64,000 nt of DNA from Owenia fusiformis (taxonomy: Eukaryota; Annelida; Polychaeta; Sabellida; Oweniidae), in NCBI GenBank assembly GCA_903813345.2, contig CAIIXF020000005.1, forward strand, positions 31,437,375 to 31,501,374, written 5' to 3'. Shown piece after piece: positions 12,282 to 25,977 of the stretch. The notes under the pieces are model-generated. The model did no database searches and was not told where the DNA came from. It saw only the letters and a list, made by a program, of their open reading frames with translations. The translations under genes were made by a program, and so were the position numbers. The stretch's first letter is position 1. Every line of letters begins with the position of its first letter.

Positions 12282-15200
12282 TTTAGAAATGATTTCTGAA
12301 ACACTTTCCTATACAAGGTGTCCTTGATTTATATATATTCCATACTATATCTAACGTGATCTAGCTGCAGCTTTTGCATATTCAAACACATTACGTAGTT
12401 GAAATGTTTCATTATACACAAACATCTACTCTGCTACGTACCCAGGGCACCTCTCGTAACTGACTATGGATGCACAGTTGCCCGTCATATATCTTATCTT
12501 TAGATTTTCCAAATTCTATGAGATATACGATGTCAATTTTCGAGTAACTCAAATTTTTCGTTATTGTTATTGCTAGTGAAACAACAACTGTCGGAATTAA
12601 AAAACTAAATCTTTACCGATATGTTACCCTTACAAAATAAGGTCTAACTTTTACAAAGTGATTCGCGATAAACGCGATAAACTTCTTTTCTAAAAAGGCG
12701 AACAATTTATGTTCTGATCTACCCTCTGGAGAAATGTAAGTTAACCTATTGATCTGATTGGATTGTTTCTTAGATTTGAAAGGTACCTGACAAACATATT
12801 TAACATAGATTCGAATCCTAACGTAGCAAAGTAGATGCTCTTCGATAGTACTAAAGCTAAATATATTTTGATTTCCACCCTCCGTTTATGCGATTTTTGA
12901 ATATATATTTGTTTCTTAATTCCAACATGTATGTGATGTCACAATTGAATTACTGGTCTATATATTGTGGATCTCTTATGACTAGTAAATATAACGTTTG
13001 TTAGAGTGGCTTACTTTTATCATATTAGAATCGAAACAAAGATCTCGATTCTCCGATTAATGGCAAATATATGACCCCAAATCTTATTCTGGTAATTGCA
13101 AAAGACCTCACTCGATAGGCAATTCGATCTTTTAAACTGAACAGAATAAAATCGTCATTCATATTATACCATATATCACATAGAGTCTCGATCTTTATAC
13201 CTCAACTAGTTTATCAGAGAAAATAAAGAGTAGTAAAAATAATAGGTCAGTTTTTATGTCACCGTCAAGAAGTGATACCCGGCGTTGTTTTGGCTGGCGT
13301 ATGGCGTCGGCGCTTTTAACAATTGTTATACTTTACAGCTGGTTGCGACATTTTGTCACTTGGCCCTAATACTAAAACATGGCTGTACGGAACACAAGTT
13401 TCACATTTCCAGAGAACAAGCAATCATTAAAAAATAAATTTTCCACTTATCTCGAATAATCGATTGGCACATGAAAAATACAAAAAATCGAAATAACATT
13501 ATTAATTTAAAGTATGGATTACCTGCACCTCTCGTGTAAACTTCAAGCGAGCTGGATTCAAAGTTTTAACTGATCGAAATTGTTGCTCTGAATGGTCCAC
13601 GATTTCCTACTGAACATTAAATACAATCCTCTTTAATTGAATGCAGTTGATTTAAAGATCTTCGCCCGTCTTTTCCAAGCCGCAATCAGTATTTTTAGAC
13701 AGCAAACTGATACTTTTGATAAATTCCAAGTTTTCTTTAGAGATCTTCGCTGGATTTCAAGTTTTGTGATCGTGATCTATAAATATAATTTAACTTTTGT
13801 TGTGTATAAGAGAGGAAATATGTCAATGAACGATGTACTCATCGCTCTTGTAATTAGATCCTTATCCCCGTCATTAGTTCGATTAAGGAGCATGAAACAT
13901 TTTTTATTTCCAATTTTCAGCCTTCATGAGGTTTTACGAGCGGCTGGATTTAAGCTCTGGCACTGCATCGATCGCTACTGTAGTTCCGAGGGTCCAGTTT
14001 TGTCCGATTGAGACAGCATCTAAAGAGGTCGAGCGAATGGAATGCTTCTGTTTTGATAGTTTTGTTTGATCTTTTCAGTGTTTTTTGTTAAATCTGTTTT
14101 TCTGTTAATTAAATGAATCACGGCAACTGCACAACGACTAAAGATAGAACTGGTTGCTAATTTGCTATTTCTCATTTGGTACGATTTCAGCGTTGCAGCA
14201 ATACTTATAGGCTTAGTTAGCGATTGCTTATCTAATTCTGTTGTCAATGACAACTTTAATTGTGCAACAGGTCAAAAGCTTAAATATGTCTTATTATTTT
14301 CCAACCACATGCCATTTGCATTTTATCAAATAAATCAAATACAATTTAGAATTTTTACCGAGTTACATACATCCATCAAACACAAGACGAGGATCGCAGA
14401 TATGCGAATTGGGAACTTAATGTTTCGAAGTGAACGAACTCCAATATAAATGTTTAGGTATTCAAATCATGTTTATATAATTGACTCAAGGCAGCTGTGA
14501 AAAATCGGGTTTAAACTGTCGAAAACAACGGACGAGTTCATAATTGCCTTGATTGTCCCTCATCGATATTTGATTAAGATATTTAGGTAATATTTGGTCA
14601 ACAGTTCCAACACAATGTTCCACCCTTCATTCAAATGTCTTCATTTATTCCTCAATTCAATATTAGGAAAGAAGTGAATACCTTTGAACCAATGATGCAA
14701 TGTTCTTTATGGTAAACGTCATGTACATGATACGCATGCGTATTAATCACCAGAAGAAGTAATTGGGAAAGATGTCCCTTTTTAATAACATAAAACACTA
14801 CTTGTGGATGTTTATGACATATAGTCAGCAACTATGACATAGTCAGCAATCCACATGACTTATATGTACTCACTATATCTGCATCCTTGAAAAATCATCC
14901 CAAATGGCGTTTGGTAGACTGTACTGTCAGTCAGAGTCGCTCCAAAAACAACCTTTTGCTCAATACTCCACGAAATTTAAAACGGATGACCATACACCAA
15001 ACACTTAGTCTAACTGTCAAAACTGTTAAAAGAAGACCTCATTTGTTTATACATTCAAGCAAATTTTTCGAAAAGAGTGATTCTTTTGAAGTAACCATAT
15101 AAAATATCTAAAACCATTGTACGTGGGGTTTAAAAGGTTTCTCTTTAACAAATCTAGGTTTATCGAGCTTGCATGATAATTGAAAGAGTATAAAAAGTGT

Positions 15201-16840
15201 CTCTTTTAGCTAAGAAGAAATAAAAAAAATTCACTTTCATCGGTTTCACATTTCATTAAATTGCAACTGTAAAATTGAAAAGTGCAACAAAGAAAGTAAT
15301 ACGATTTTTATATCCTCCTTAAGGTAGAATACAATTTTTATTTCCTCCTATTTAAAGGGAAAGTCAGCATTTCCATCCTTCATTCAAAGGACTTCATATC
15401 AATTTAGAAGTGAAATACCCTTGGACCAAGGATGAGCATTTCAGCTATCTGTGCCGAGTCTCCAATATTAATTTAAAATAAACTGCATTTTTCATTTTCG
15501 TTCCCTTGCGAGTTGTACTTTGATTCCAATGCAAAGCCATTAATCTTACAGGGGGTTAAGGTCCGACCTCCCGTGTATATCCTCTCGGTCGATTCACCTC
15601 GTTCTGAACTTTGAAAGCACCATTACTTTTCAGTAGGCCAAGGACGGCTAATGGTGCCTTCATCTAATACGTGTTTCAATGTGACTGTTCGTACAACACA
15701 AATATTAATTTGTCATTAATACAAATACTTTCACACCCATCCTCCCACCAACCCCTTCTTTGATCATGTTTTTTATTTCCAACATTAGTACTCGCACCTC
15801 CAGCGCCATTTTCATTTATTTGATACGCCTGCTAGTCTATGCCCACAAAAGCTGCAACCATTTTAATCCTTCCACGTCTGCTCTGAGTGGAGCATTATAA
15901 TAATTTACATTTAATTTACATTTAATTACGTTAATTGATGACTGTTCCGTTGCGTGAACTATTTTGTAAAAACGCAACGTCGTAGATTTGCCATCCCAAA
16001 TGGGACAGCATCTTTTCCATTCAATCGACGTTGGGCCATGCAGCCGAAGGTAGGCCATACAACCGAATTATGCCGATTCAATCTGACGAAAAATGCCGAG
16101 CCTCTCTTTTTGACCAATTAGAAACGTCCTCTTCACATTCGTGGTACCCTCGTCCAACTTCGTTTGCAAAGAAAATCTTCGGCAATCTCCGACTTTTCTT
16201 GAGGTATCTTCGGTTGCAAGCCAAAAGTCACCCGAACGCAATCTAGTCATATTACGTCCGGTCATGGTCAGTTCTGCAGACAGGCTAATATCTCGTAGAA
16301 CCAACCGCATGCATGCAGTGTTATTTTATTTTATTCGCAGAGGTGTCCAGGCCCGTAGCTAGGGGGGGGGGGGGGGGCGGAGGGAGCGGCTGTTTCAAAA
16401 ATATATACTGTAGCTATGTGCTGTGTCCCGAAATAAAATGGCTACACTTTATCGGGGAGTTTGGTAATGGGTAATGATGGTAATGGAAATGATTCCCAAA
16501 TAATCCAATGGGACCACGGCCATTTTGATCCCAAGTCACCTGATACGTCACATGATCAAAAGTCCCACAATGCCCCGTGGAAAGAATTAACTTGTTCAGT
16601 TTTAATTGTGCTTCATGGGACTTTGCCCCATTGAGTCCCACATGGGTCGTGGAACCCCATTGAAATCGATGGGACAAGATGGGGGCAAAGTCCAACGGAG
16701 TCCCAAAAGTCCATGGGGCAAATTGCTAAGTCTATGAAGGTCCCACCGTGCCCAGTTGCTGTATGTTGTCCTTTAGCATTTAGCACCACCTTCTTTCACT
16801 TGGCTTCCGCCGGTCACATCACTAGTGTATCGTCATACTT
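12282..16840. other. No gene supported; CpG-richer island at about 15990-16330
   Basis: Mostly AT-rich. Around 15990-16330 GC and CpG rise and several overlapping open frames appear on both strands, which could mark a promoter, an unrecognised exon or a repeat. A 17-base G run follows at 16362. Positions 16420-16760 repeat TCCCA/TGGGA phrases. Confidence 0.5.
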
Positions 16841-17020
16841 TTAACGTCGTAAATTTTGCTTTTAACGCCGTAAAATCTACTTTGAACGGCGTCAATAGTA
16901 ATTTTGTACAGCGTCAAAAATAATTTTAAACGGCGTCACAAACGATTTCGAACGGCGTCAAAAATGGGGGGCCAAAAATGATTTTTTAATGCCGCCAAAA
17001 ATGATTTTTAAAGCCGTTTT
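16840..17020 (+). repeat. Degenerate tandem repeat with GGCGTC motif
   Basis: About eight copies of a 22-24-bp unit of the form TTTGAACGGCGTCAAAAATAA, more divergent at both ends. No other function is visible. Confidence 0.7.
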
Positions 17021-20000
17021 TGAACTAGGTGGCATCCAATCAAAACCAACGTTACAACCATTTTGAAATGCCTGAGTACTTTGAAACGATAGCTTTTATA
17101 TATTGTGCAAAAACACACTTTTTACGCCAGTCATACGAAGATCGGGCGTGAGATGCCCTAACATTGGATTGAAATCTTTCGACTTGATTTGTTATTAGGT
17201 CGAAAAGTCCTAAGAACGAGTGGCATATTGTGGGTGTACCAAAATTGTACATGACAGGTACTTGAAAACTCAGTCGATGACAAACAAAATTGTTTAGATT
17301 AAATGAAATGGAATGTTTCTTTTTTAGACCATGTAACCTAAATATTTATATATATTTTATCGATAATAGGGTCAATTCTTGATAACCTTTTCATTTCCAT
17401 ATTTTGTTATGCTTAATAATATTTCCACTTACCATGACCTTATTTTCAGTCCATCATATTGCTTTTGAAGTTTCATAAAGATGCTAAATGAGGTTAAAGT
17501 AGCACCAAAGTACCATAGTACCAAATTAATTTGAAGAAACATTTTTGTTGTTTGTTGTTGGGACATGTCACTTCGTAAAGTTGCCGTTAACATTTGCCAA
17601 TTCCTATAACCATCATTTTCCCATCAAATAAGGATTTTCGTAGACTTTGGGCCGAACTTGTTTTTATCTTATGATCTATTGAGTGATCTGGTCATCTAAT
17701 TCTACACTCATAAACATTCAAAATCTTCTAAAATACTGCCTTTACGTTCATGTCTTGGAGTTTCAATGGCGACTGATATGAACAGTTTGTGTGGACTGAG
17801 CCTAAACCTGTAAACCGACAAATAGCTTGACGTATTGTCTGCTATTTTATCTTGGGTATATCTACATAGCATTTTCGAAAACTCTCTATTGTTGATGTAC
17901 GATAGTTTTTTGGTTATCGTATTTTGAGTTTCCCAATCGTAAAATACTTATCTTATTGATAACTTTTTTTAGTAATTCTAATAATTATATACATATATAA
18001 GCAAAGGGAAAGGACCAAAAGTTGTAATCGAACTTAGCAAGAAAAAGCAAACTCTAAGTGTATACCAGTCAAGAAAAACAAACCCCATATAGCAAAACCA
18101 TGATCTAACGTGAAAAGAAACAATGTCTAATACCCACTTTCCCCCCACCATTCAAGAACCGATATCACAATCCAAGACCAGGAGACCAAGTGACATTCCA
18201 GTCATACTGAAGTAATTACAATACATGTTGAAGAAAAAATAGAAATTGATAGCCAATACTCATAACCTCAACGAAAGGACCCACGGTCCTGTGCTCACAC
18301 AGTTTGGAACCTTCAGAGGAATTTATATCCTGACTTTCAAACCAAATTATTGATTTGGATTTGTAGTCTCCAACTTTGAAAAACTTAGATAGCACAGTTG
18401 TGTGACCTAGTTTGATGACCTTTGACCTTGAAAATTATACTTAGTCAGGGCCCAGTAAGGTCTTTTGTGATTAAGCTGACCAAAATTTACATCCAAAAAT
18501 CAATTTGAAAAATCAACTTTTTTGACCTTTCGAAGGTCACTGAAGGTCAAGTAAATGTCAAATCCTAAAACTAATGTCAGATTTGAACTCCTGGCAACTT
18601 GTAGATGATTTTCAAAAAAATTGGTCAAATTGAAGCAAGTTGAAAAATAACTTTTTACTGTTTTTTTTGACGTCAAATATCTCAAAAACGGTAAAAATTT
18701 GATGCTGATATATATTGAGCAATATGTAGGGAATGCTTAATCTAGTAATAATGTAATTCATTGCAAGAAATGATCAAGTATAAGGCAAACTTTGAGAAAC
18801 ACAAAACCTGCCATTGACTTTATACATGAGAAAGTTTCCTGAAAATGAAGTCCTACTTTTTGTCAAATTTTATAGAGTAAACACCAAAAACTGTAATTCC
18901 AAGAGCTTTGAAATATTCAGAGGACATTATTTGCATATAAAGCAACTACTACAAGTTATTTGAAAGTTCCTCTTCAACAAAGTGTCTAGTATTTACAGAA
19001 AATTTGACTTTTTGACGTCAAAATCAGCAATTTCTCGGAAACCGGGCGAACTTGGGAAATGGCGATGATAGGTCAAATAGGCATCATGGATATGCATAAA
19101 ATGAATGTGGCTATGACTCAATCCGAATAGCAGTTTTAATTTGTGCGGCCAATGTCGTCGGACGGACCAACGGACGGACGGACGGACCGACGGACGGACG
19201 CCTGGTCGATCCCATAGGCTCAAAAATAGTTGAAGATACAAATACTCAAACAAGATAGAGCACGCCACGCAATAATCGTCTTCTCATTGTCCATCTTAAA
19301 TGTATCTATAATCAACTGTTCTAACATATACCTCCTGCACTCGTATAACTTTTTGACTGGTTATATCCTTAAATTAAAAAAGAAGACACTCAAATATTGA
19401 TATGTTAAACCAGTTCTTGATTAGTCCTGGCGAGAGTATTAATTTATCGCCATAGATATAATTGGAACAGATATTTGTAAATAAAATCCCCCACAGGAAG
19501 CCACCAAATAAACACAGTTATATTTGCCTCTTGCTAAGATGCCACTGTTCTGTAAGGAACTCATAACTCATGTTTATGCTCCAGCTACTGCTAAAGTAAG
19601 TTTTCAATTTCCAAACATACCTATACATCACAATAAAATGTTCTATTTTCTTAATAACTCACCTTAAAGTCTTTTATCACATTCCTGGCGTGTTCTTTGC
19701 AATAACACTAACATACAACTCTTAAATCATCTCCGAAGCAAACATTCCAGTTGGACGGAAATTAGCTAAACAGTGTTGGGGTAATCATGCATAACGTTTT
19801 ATGCGTTAATTACTCTGTTGGCTGATGCCTCTCATTCTGTTCGAATTATCTTTAACCGTGAGAATACAAATGTTCAAAGACTTACGAATGTTGTAAACCA
19901 GTCTAAGAGGCTCCTCTTTGAATTACACCGTTTGTTTCATCTGGTTACGCTGACAGCGGGCCATCGTATCATCGTCTTGATTCTGGATATGGTTCATAAT

Positions 20001-20092
20001 AGTTTGTAACACTGTTTTGAACTATTTTACATTAATATACATACATATTTTACTTATTTTCTCAAATATGCATTTTTTTTGTTCAGTTGTAC
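17021..20092. other. No gene; repeat-like tract 18360-19215
   Basis: Positions 18400-19210 contain repeated GACCTTTGACCTTGA and GACGTCAAA phrases and end in runs of ACGG (19155-19200), typical of a dispersed non-coding element family. The rest is unremarkable. Confidence 0.5.
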
Positions 20093-20746
20093 GTGTGTGA
20101 AGCCCCAAGTGTTCTGGGCTACCCAAGTATTTCGACTCTTGCCGAAGCATTCTGACTTGGCCCAAGTATTCTGGGTTTACTTATTTTATCAAATACACTC
20201 GATACGATGATTTTCAATTTCTAATATCAATTTTAGTTTTCTTCAGAGATGACTGTTGAAATTAAGATAATGGAACCACTTATAATGTGGCTGCCTCGTG
20301 CACAAAAGGCTTTCCATTTATTCATATAAACTAACAGGGTACCCATTGGGGAATGTAAAATCCCCAGTTGTTCGACTTTTGTACCATAGGACACTCCTGA
20401 GCAATAGAATGTTTAGACAGAATACATCAATATAATTAGGCTGGGTCTCAATTTCAGGAACATACCTCATTTTTGGAAAATGGGCCCTTTAGAAAAAATA
20501 GGCCTAGATTTTAAAAATTGGGTCCATATTTTTAAAAATTGGGCCAAAAGTTTCAACGAGCCAACATTTTAGGACCCTTTTTTTCATCCTAGCAATTTTC
20601 TAGCAAAATTTTATTTTTTGAACCCTCTCTTGTGAATTATAAGATATGATAAAATAAGCGAAGTCGGAACATTTGGGTTGTCAGAACAGTTGGGCAAGAG
20701 TCAGAACACTTGGGTAGCCCAGAACAGTTGGGCTTCCACACATGTG
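20093..20746. repeat. Inverted-repeat element with repeated CCCAAGTGTTCTG motifs
   Basis: The arms (about 20093-20195 and 20640-20746) are inverted and each holds several copies of CCCAAGTGTTCTG-like units, including GGGCTACCCAAGT. No clean target duplication is visible and there is no gene. Confidence 0.55.
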
Positions 20747-21170
20747 TCTACTAGTTGTGAAAACTGATGGATGCAGTACCATGCATGTATATGCTAGTAG
20801 CATCATAATAGAAAGGATCGGTATTGATATGGCGAACTGAATTCAACAATGTTTTTCTCTTAAAAAGAGGAAAACTTCAGTTAAACCCGGGTGTCTTATG
20901 TAACATGTGAAAAGCCTACCAGATAACAAACAGCCAATCAGCTGTCAGCAGAGGATGTGGCTTAGCAGTTTTGGGGTATTCATAGACATAGCCACAAGAC
21001 ATCTTACTGCTATGTTTACATGTTTTAACCTTTGACCCGAGAGCATTAAGGACTATTGGTCAAATTCAAATTAAACCCATATCCAACTGCTCATATTTAA
21101 TGAGACCTTTAAAATATTTCTTTTCAAATTTGCTTGAAATGTACTACATAATACTTGAATATGATTTGAC

Positions 21171-21640
21171 GTGTTGCAAAAAGGTCGCGCACGCATTGTT
21201 ACACATTTTCGCTTTTTAACACCACAGAATGTGACGTTTTTTGAGAAAAATATGTATATGGAAATCCTTTCGTCCTCCACATTTGCCTCTATATCTCAAA
21301 ATATTTAAGGCGAATAACTCTGATATCGTATACGTATTAACAATGGGATAGGAGCATCATAAAACACGAATCAATTGATATTTTAGGTGAAATAAATATA
21401 CGTGTTGCTGTGCTTGAAAATAGGCCAGATATTTGCCAGATGTTTTGGTAAAAAACTCTTTTTTAAAAAAGAACGCGCAAGAATTGTGAACGGAGTGTAG
21501 TTGATCTAAAAACTTCATCGAAACAGCTTTAAAATGATATATAACTTTAATTAGAATATTATCTTATAATCCGGGGAATCAAAGTTACATTCACGCGATA
21601 CCCTTAAAAAACAAATGCGCCACCTTTTTGCGACACGTCT
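21171..21640 (+). repeat. Dispersed repeat, short copy
   Basis: Matches 25978-26877 in direct orientation. It starts at GCAAAAAGGTCGCGCACG and ends near CACCTTTTTGCGACACGTC. It lacks the middle section of the longer copy. No gene. Confidence 0.75.
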
Positions 21641-22667
21641 TTCATATTTATATTCATTATGGTTTCTATACATAACTGTTGCAAATTTGGGTCTTTGATG
21701 CTTCCTAGTAATCATGATATTGGCAAAATCAAAATAAATTTACAGTGGTTCAGTGGTTCAAACATTTTCAACAGACATAATGAACTGTTTTTGGCTATTC
21801 CATCTTCCTTTTATACCCGGTTTTCCCCTTAATAAACCAATTATTGAAAATATTCTGTAAAAACACGGTCCTTTATGTAATGTTGACTGATAGGCAACAA
21901 TTTAATGCAAACATATTTATATGTATTTTATATAACTGTTTTTGTTTTTAGTGCAATTGTTTTTTGTTCCTTTCTACCAATTCTTGAGAATGAAATAAAA
22001 TGTCTTTCCGAACCTTGTTGGAACAAAATAGCATAGCATATACAACATTTTCTTAGACCTCTCAATATTATAGTTATACAAAGGAAATGTTGGTTGATTT
22101 AACAAAAAATATGCAAAAACTTAAAGCAACCCCCCCCCCCAAAAAAATAGATAAAAATTAAGATAAACCTTTTATTTCATTAACAAGATATTTTTTTAAT
22201 ATCAACCAAAGTTTCCTTTGTACAATTACAATATTCACTGCTACCCACCTAGTTACACAGACGTATCGTCAGTGTATCATGGCTGAACTACTTCCGGGAT
22301 TTGAATTTGGTAAGATATTTTTATTTCTCGATTTACATCTACTTATAAGTCACGATGTGGATTATAATTTGGCTCGAAGTTATTGGAGATAGTCAAGTTT
22401 GAGAATGTGTCGATGGTTTTAGGTTTGGTATGTTAACGAAGACGCATTTCACATATTTAGTCCCTCGCTTTTGTTACACCGACGATCGGCATTAATATTG
22501 CCAATATTACACTGATATTGGTCGTTCGTCAGTGTAACAAAAGCGACGGACTAAATACGTGAATTGTGTCTTCGTTATCATATAAAACCTAAAACCATCG
22601 ACACATTCTCAAACTAGACTATCTTCCTTAACTTCGAGCCAAATTATTATCCACAACGTGACTTATA

Positions 22668-23692
22668 CAGGGTGTCCAAGAAGTAACGTCAATCACCCTG
22701 GCATTTTGTCATTTATGCTTCAAATGTCATGAAACTTAGTCAGAATGTTCCTTGTACATTTATAAATATAAATATGAAGTATGGAGTTACTAGCATTTGA
22801 TTGGCCGGTTTTATGGTTACCATAGTAACACAAGTGCATGGACCCCGGGGCAGCTCTGCAATCCGTAAGATCTTTACACTAGCTTTGAAGTGTACATCTT
22901 TTATTTATAATATGACCACAAATATAATGTTTTCAACTACACATCATGTATTCATAATATAGCTGTTGCTGGCGTTATATCAGTGTTATATTAAAGTTTA
23001 TCGAATGTTACTCTACATAATCACCACCAAGTTCAACACATCTCTGGTGTCTTCTTACCCGCTCCAAGAAAACTCTATTGAAACCACCAGAGCTCATTTC
23101 TGCAAGGGATGGCAGAACAGAGCTCTTAAGTTCCTCATTTGAAGAGAAAGACTGTCTAGCAAGTTTAGCCTTCAGTGCACCATAAAGATAGAAGTCACTA
23201 GGGGCCAAATCAGGCGAATATGGAGCTTGTTCAAGTATGGGGTATTCCTAGTATCTCAATTACTTCCATGGTGTTCCTGGCCTTGTGAATGGGGGCATTG
23301 TCCCAGTGCAGTGAAAGGCACAATCCAGACAGAAAACATATTATGATGTCATAAAGTACTCCAAAGAAGTGTTACCATGGTAACTCCCAATAAACAATAA
23401 AACCGTTAAGATTTGAAAAAGTCCCAAGACATTGCATTTCATTTTTGCCAAAGGTTTTACCTTATAATAACCTGATTTACATAATATTTACCAGGTACAT
23501 TCTGAACTGCCCCGGGGTCCATGCACTTGTGTTACTATGGCAACCATGAAATTGGCCAATCAAATGCCAGTCACTCCATACTTCGTATTTATATGTATAA
23601 ATGTACAAGGAACATTTTGACCAAGTTTCATGACATTTGAAGCATAAATGACAAAATGCCAGGGTCATTGACGTTATTTCTTGGACACCCTG
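22668..23692. mobile_element. Mariner-type element with transposase remnant
   Basis: The ends CAGGGTGTCCAAG and CTTGGACACCCTG are flanked by TA (22666-22667 and 23693-23694), with inverted repeats of roughly 190 bp. On the minus strand, 23330-23008 encodes the end of a mariner transposase: HWDNAPIH, then after a frameshift PYSPDLAPSDFYLYG, and finally ELGGDYVE. Counted across the frameshift, 34 residues separate the second and third catalytic Asp, the DD34D spacing. The first catalytic Asp and the DNA-binding part are missing. Confidence 0.9.
23008..23330 (-). pseudogene. Mariner transposase C-terminal remnant
   Basis: Open frame 23008-23208 begins APSDFYLYGALKAK and ends in CVELGGDYVE. The preceding segment up to about 23330 is in another frame and contains HWDNAPIHKARNT. 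The two frames show one frameshift near 23235. The fragment covers about a third of a normal mariner transposase and cannot be active. Confidence 0.85.
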
Positions 23693-24787
23693 TAAGTAGG
23701 TGTAAATCGGGAAATAAATAAATCTTACCGAAACCTAGTCCCGGAAGTAGTTCCGCCATGATACACTGACGATACGTCTGTGTAACTAGGTGGGTAGCAG
23801 TGATATTGGGAGACCTAAACACGCTGTTTTTATGTCGTTTTGTTCCAATGAGGTTCGGGTAGATGTTTCATTTATTCCAAACATATGATACCAAGAAGAA
23901 AAGAAGTGTCTGATGTGTTTTCTAAAACAATATAGAGAAAAGTATTAATATATATTTCAAATTATAATGTTACCATCCAAAGGATGACCATTAAATTGGC
24001 GATGTGTCAAATTTTCAGAATGTTTTGATGACTGGTTTAAGAGAAACGCGTGCTCAAAAAGTTCACCATATCGATACCACTCCTTTACACAGGACTACAT
24101 ATATACAATGAATACACATCTGTATAGATCTGCACATACAGCATAAAGATTTAAAACATCCAAACATAAAATTAAGCCTCTTTGCATCAAACTAATGGCT
24201 CATTATCTTCTTAAGATTAATGATGTTGGAAATATTTTCTCTCGCAGTAAACAAGTCGGTCTTACATTCATTGAAGAACAACACCTTTGACGGCTGTTAT
24301 TTGTACTCGAAGCTTGATTCTTCTTGTTCCCGATATTCATATTTAATCACATGATTAGGAGTGTCTAAGCATTTTGATTGGTCAATTGTTGAAACGTGTG
24401 ATAACTGAAACACCGACTTGGAAATATATACCTAGATTCTATTAAGTTTTTGAGAAATTGCATTTGATTGATGAGGTTAATGTACACGTTGGTTGGTTGG
24501 TCAAATGTTACCATTGGATTCAATTTTTTTACCACCTCTGTGACGGTTTTGGCTTTGATCTTTGGAGAGCCGTGGGAGAAAAATTCTCTTTTACATTCGT
24601 TTAGTTCTTCACCCTAGAAATTTTTGCATTACTTTTAGTTTTGCAGGGTTTAAGTTGAAACGATTGTGTCGGTATTATCTGCCAACTTTAAAGCGCTTTA
24701 ATTCGGTATTGCTGACATTTGCACCATCAATAATATCATTATATTCACATTAGTCAAAAAAGCACGCGAAGAGTGGGCTGCCCTGAC

Positions 24788-25315
24788 CACTGGTGATCCA
24801 CTCGATTACGCTGGTTACCAAAACGAACCGTTTTGGTAACAAAATGTCGGAAAGTCGAAGGCACGATTTTTCTTTTTTCCTTATTTCACGCGTTGTAGGC
24901 AGAATCCCCACGACGTTTTTTCTCACAACGTGCATCAGTATCATATGTTTTAGAAAATGTACATGTTTGCGAAAAAATAGCTCAGAGGACAACAGAATCG
25001 TCGATTTACTTCCTCACTTAAGTTACATAAACGGTTTTTCGAAAAACAGTTAAGATCTGCACTTTTAACCCAAACCGTTTATGTAACTTAAATGAGGAAG
25101 TAAATCGACGATTCTGTTGTCTTCTGAACTATTTGTTCGCAAATATGTTCACTTTCTTAAACATATGATACTGATACACGTTTGTGTTAAAAAATGTCGT
25201 GGGAATTCTGCCTACAACGTGTAAAATAAGGAAACGAGAAAAATCGTACCTTCCGGATGTTCAGACATTTTGTTAACCGTTTTGGTAACCAGCGTAATCG
25301 AGTGGATCACCAGTG
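24788..25315. mobile_element. 528-bp foldback element (CAC ends, 5-bp duplication)
   Basis: The ends CACTGGTGATCC and GGATCACCAGTG are flanked by CTGAC (24783-24787 and 25316-25320). The arms are about 250 bp each and separated by only ~27 bp (25038-25064), so the whole element is a long hairpin. Open frames on both strands are products of the palindrome. No gene. Confidence 0.9.
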
Positions 25316-25320
25316 CTGAC

Positions 25321-25977
25321 GCACTCCCTTGCGTTACGTTCGTTTTATAAAACAGTACATGAAGAAATGTTCGATTGTTTCTTTTTCTTAAATACTAGCA
25401 TCCCAATTTCCCCATTTGGTCTTTCAATTAACGTTCCATCTTAATAGGTATTTGTTAATGTAAGTATTCCTTGTGAAGTTTCAAAGAGGCAACTGACGTA
25501 TTAACCTCATACGTTTGTGAAGTGAATGACGTTCTTAGTGAAGTTAATTCCTAACATATTCAAAATGAATTAAACAAATCAACATTGATAAGGTTATACA
25601 TAATCAATTGTGACCGGTTGTCTTTGTACTCGTTGTTTTGGATGTAATTGCTCTCAGGGGCAACATTCAATACAAAATTACGTTGATTTAATTTTCTTTT
25701 TGACATACGAATAGCAATCTTCTCCAAATGTGGATTGGTATTATGATGTTTAATTCAAATGGGATTTCACAGGCAATTACGTGATTTGCTTGCGGATCTG
25801 CAATGTAATATCTCAGTCGTGTCTGTGATACATCAACGTATACCCAACCATATATAAAAATAATGCCAGCCTTGAGCTATCAAAGATAATGTGAAAATGC
25901 GGAATGAATAAATTTTGTAGACTGCGAGGTCTCGGTTTGGTTTGGATGTAGTGTTCAAACTTGCTTTGCACAGACAC
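25321..25977. other. No gene seen
   Basis: AT-rich; nothing recognised. Confidence 0.6.

Larger units (their letters stand above)
22236..23802. mobile_element. CAC-ended foldback element interrupted by a mariner
   Basis: The inverted arms begin CACTGCTACCCACCTAG and are flanked by ATATT (22231-22235 and 23803-23807), a 5-bp duplication. Without the mariner the element is about 540 bp, nearly all of it arms of about 250 bp that meet in the palindromic centre near 22470-22520. It has no coding capacity. The mariner sits in the right arm, and the intact left arm shows the uninterrupted site. Confidence 0.85.

Noticed and set aside
14020-14449. Overlapping 77- and 95-codon frames
   Set aside because: AT-rich, opposite strands, no family resemblance, no splice context.
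16359-16378. Functional G-quadruplex
   Set aside because: A simple G run is visible, but a function cannot be supported from one homopolymer that may also be length-uncertain.
24750-25053. Paired small open frames on both strands
   Set aside because: Produced by the foldback element at 24788-25315.
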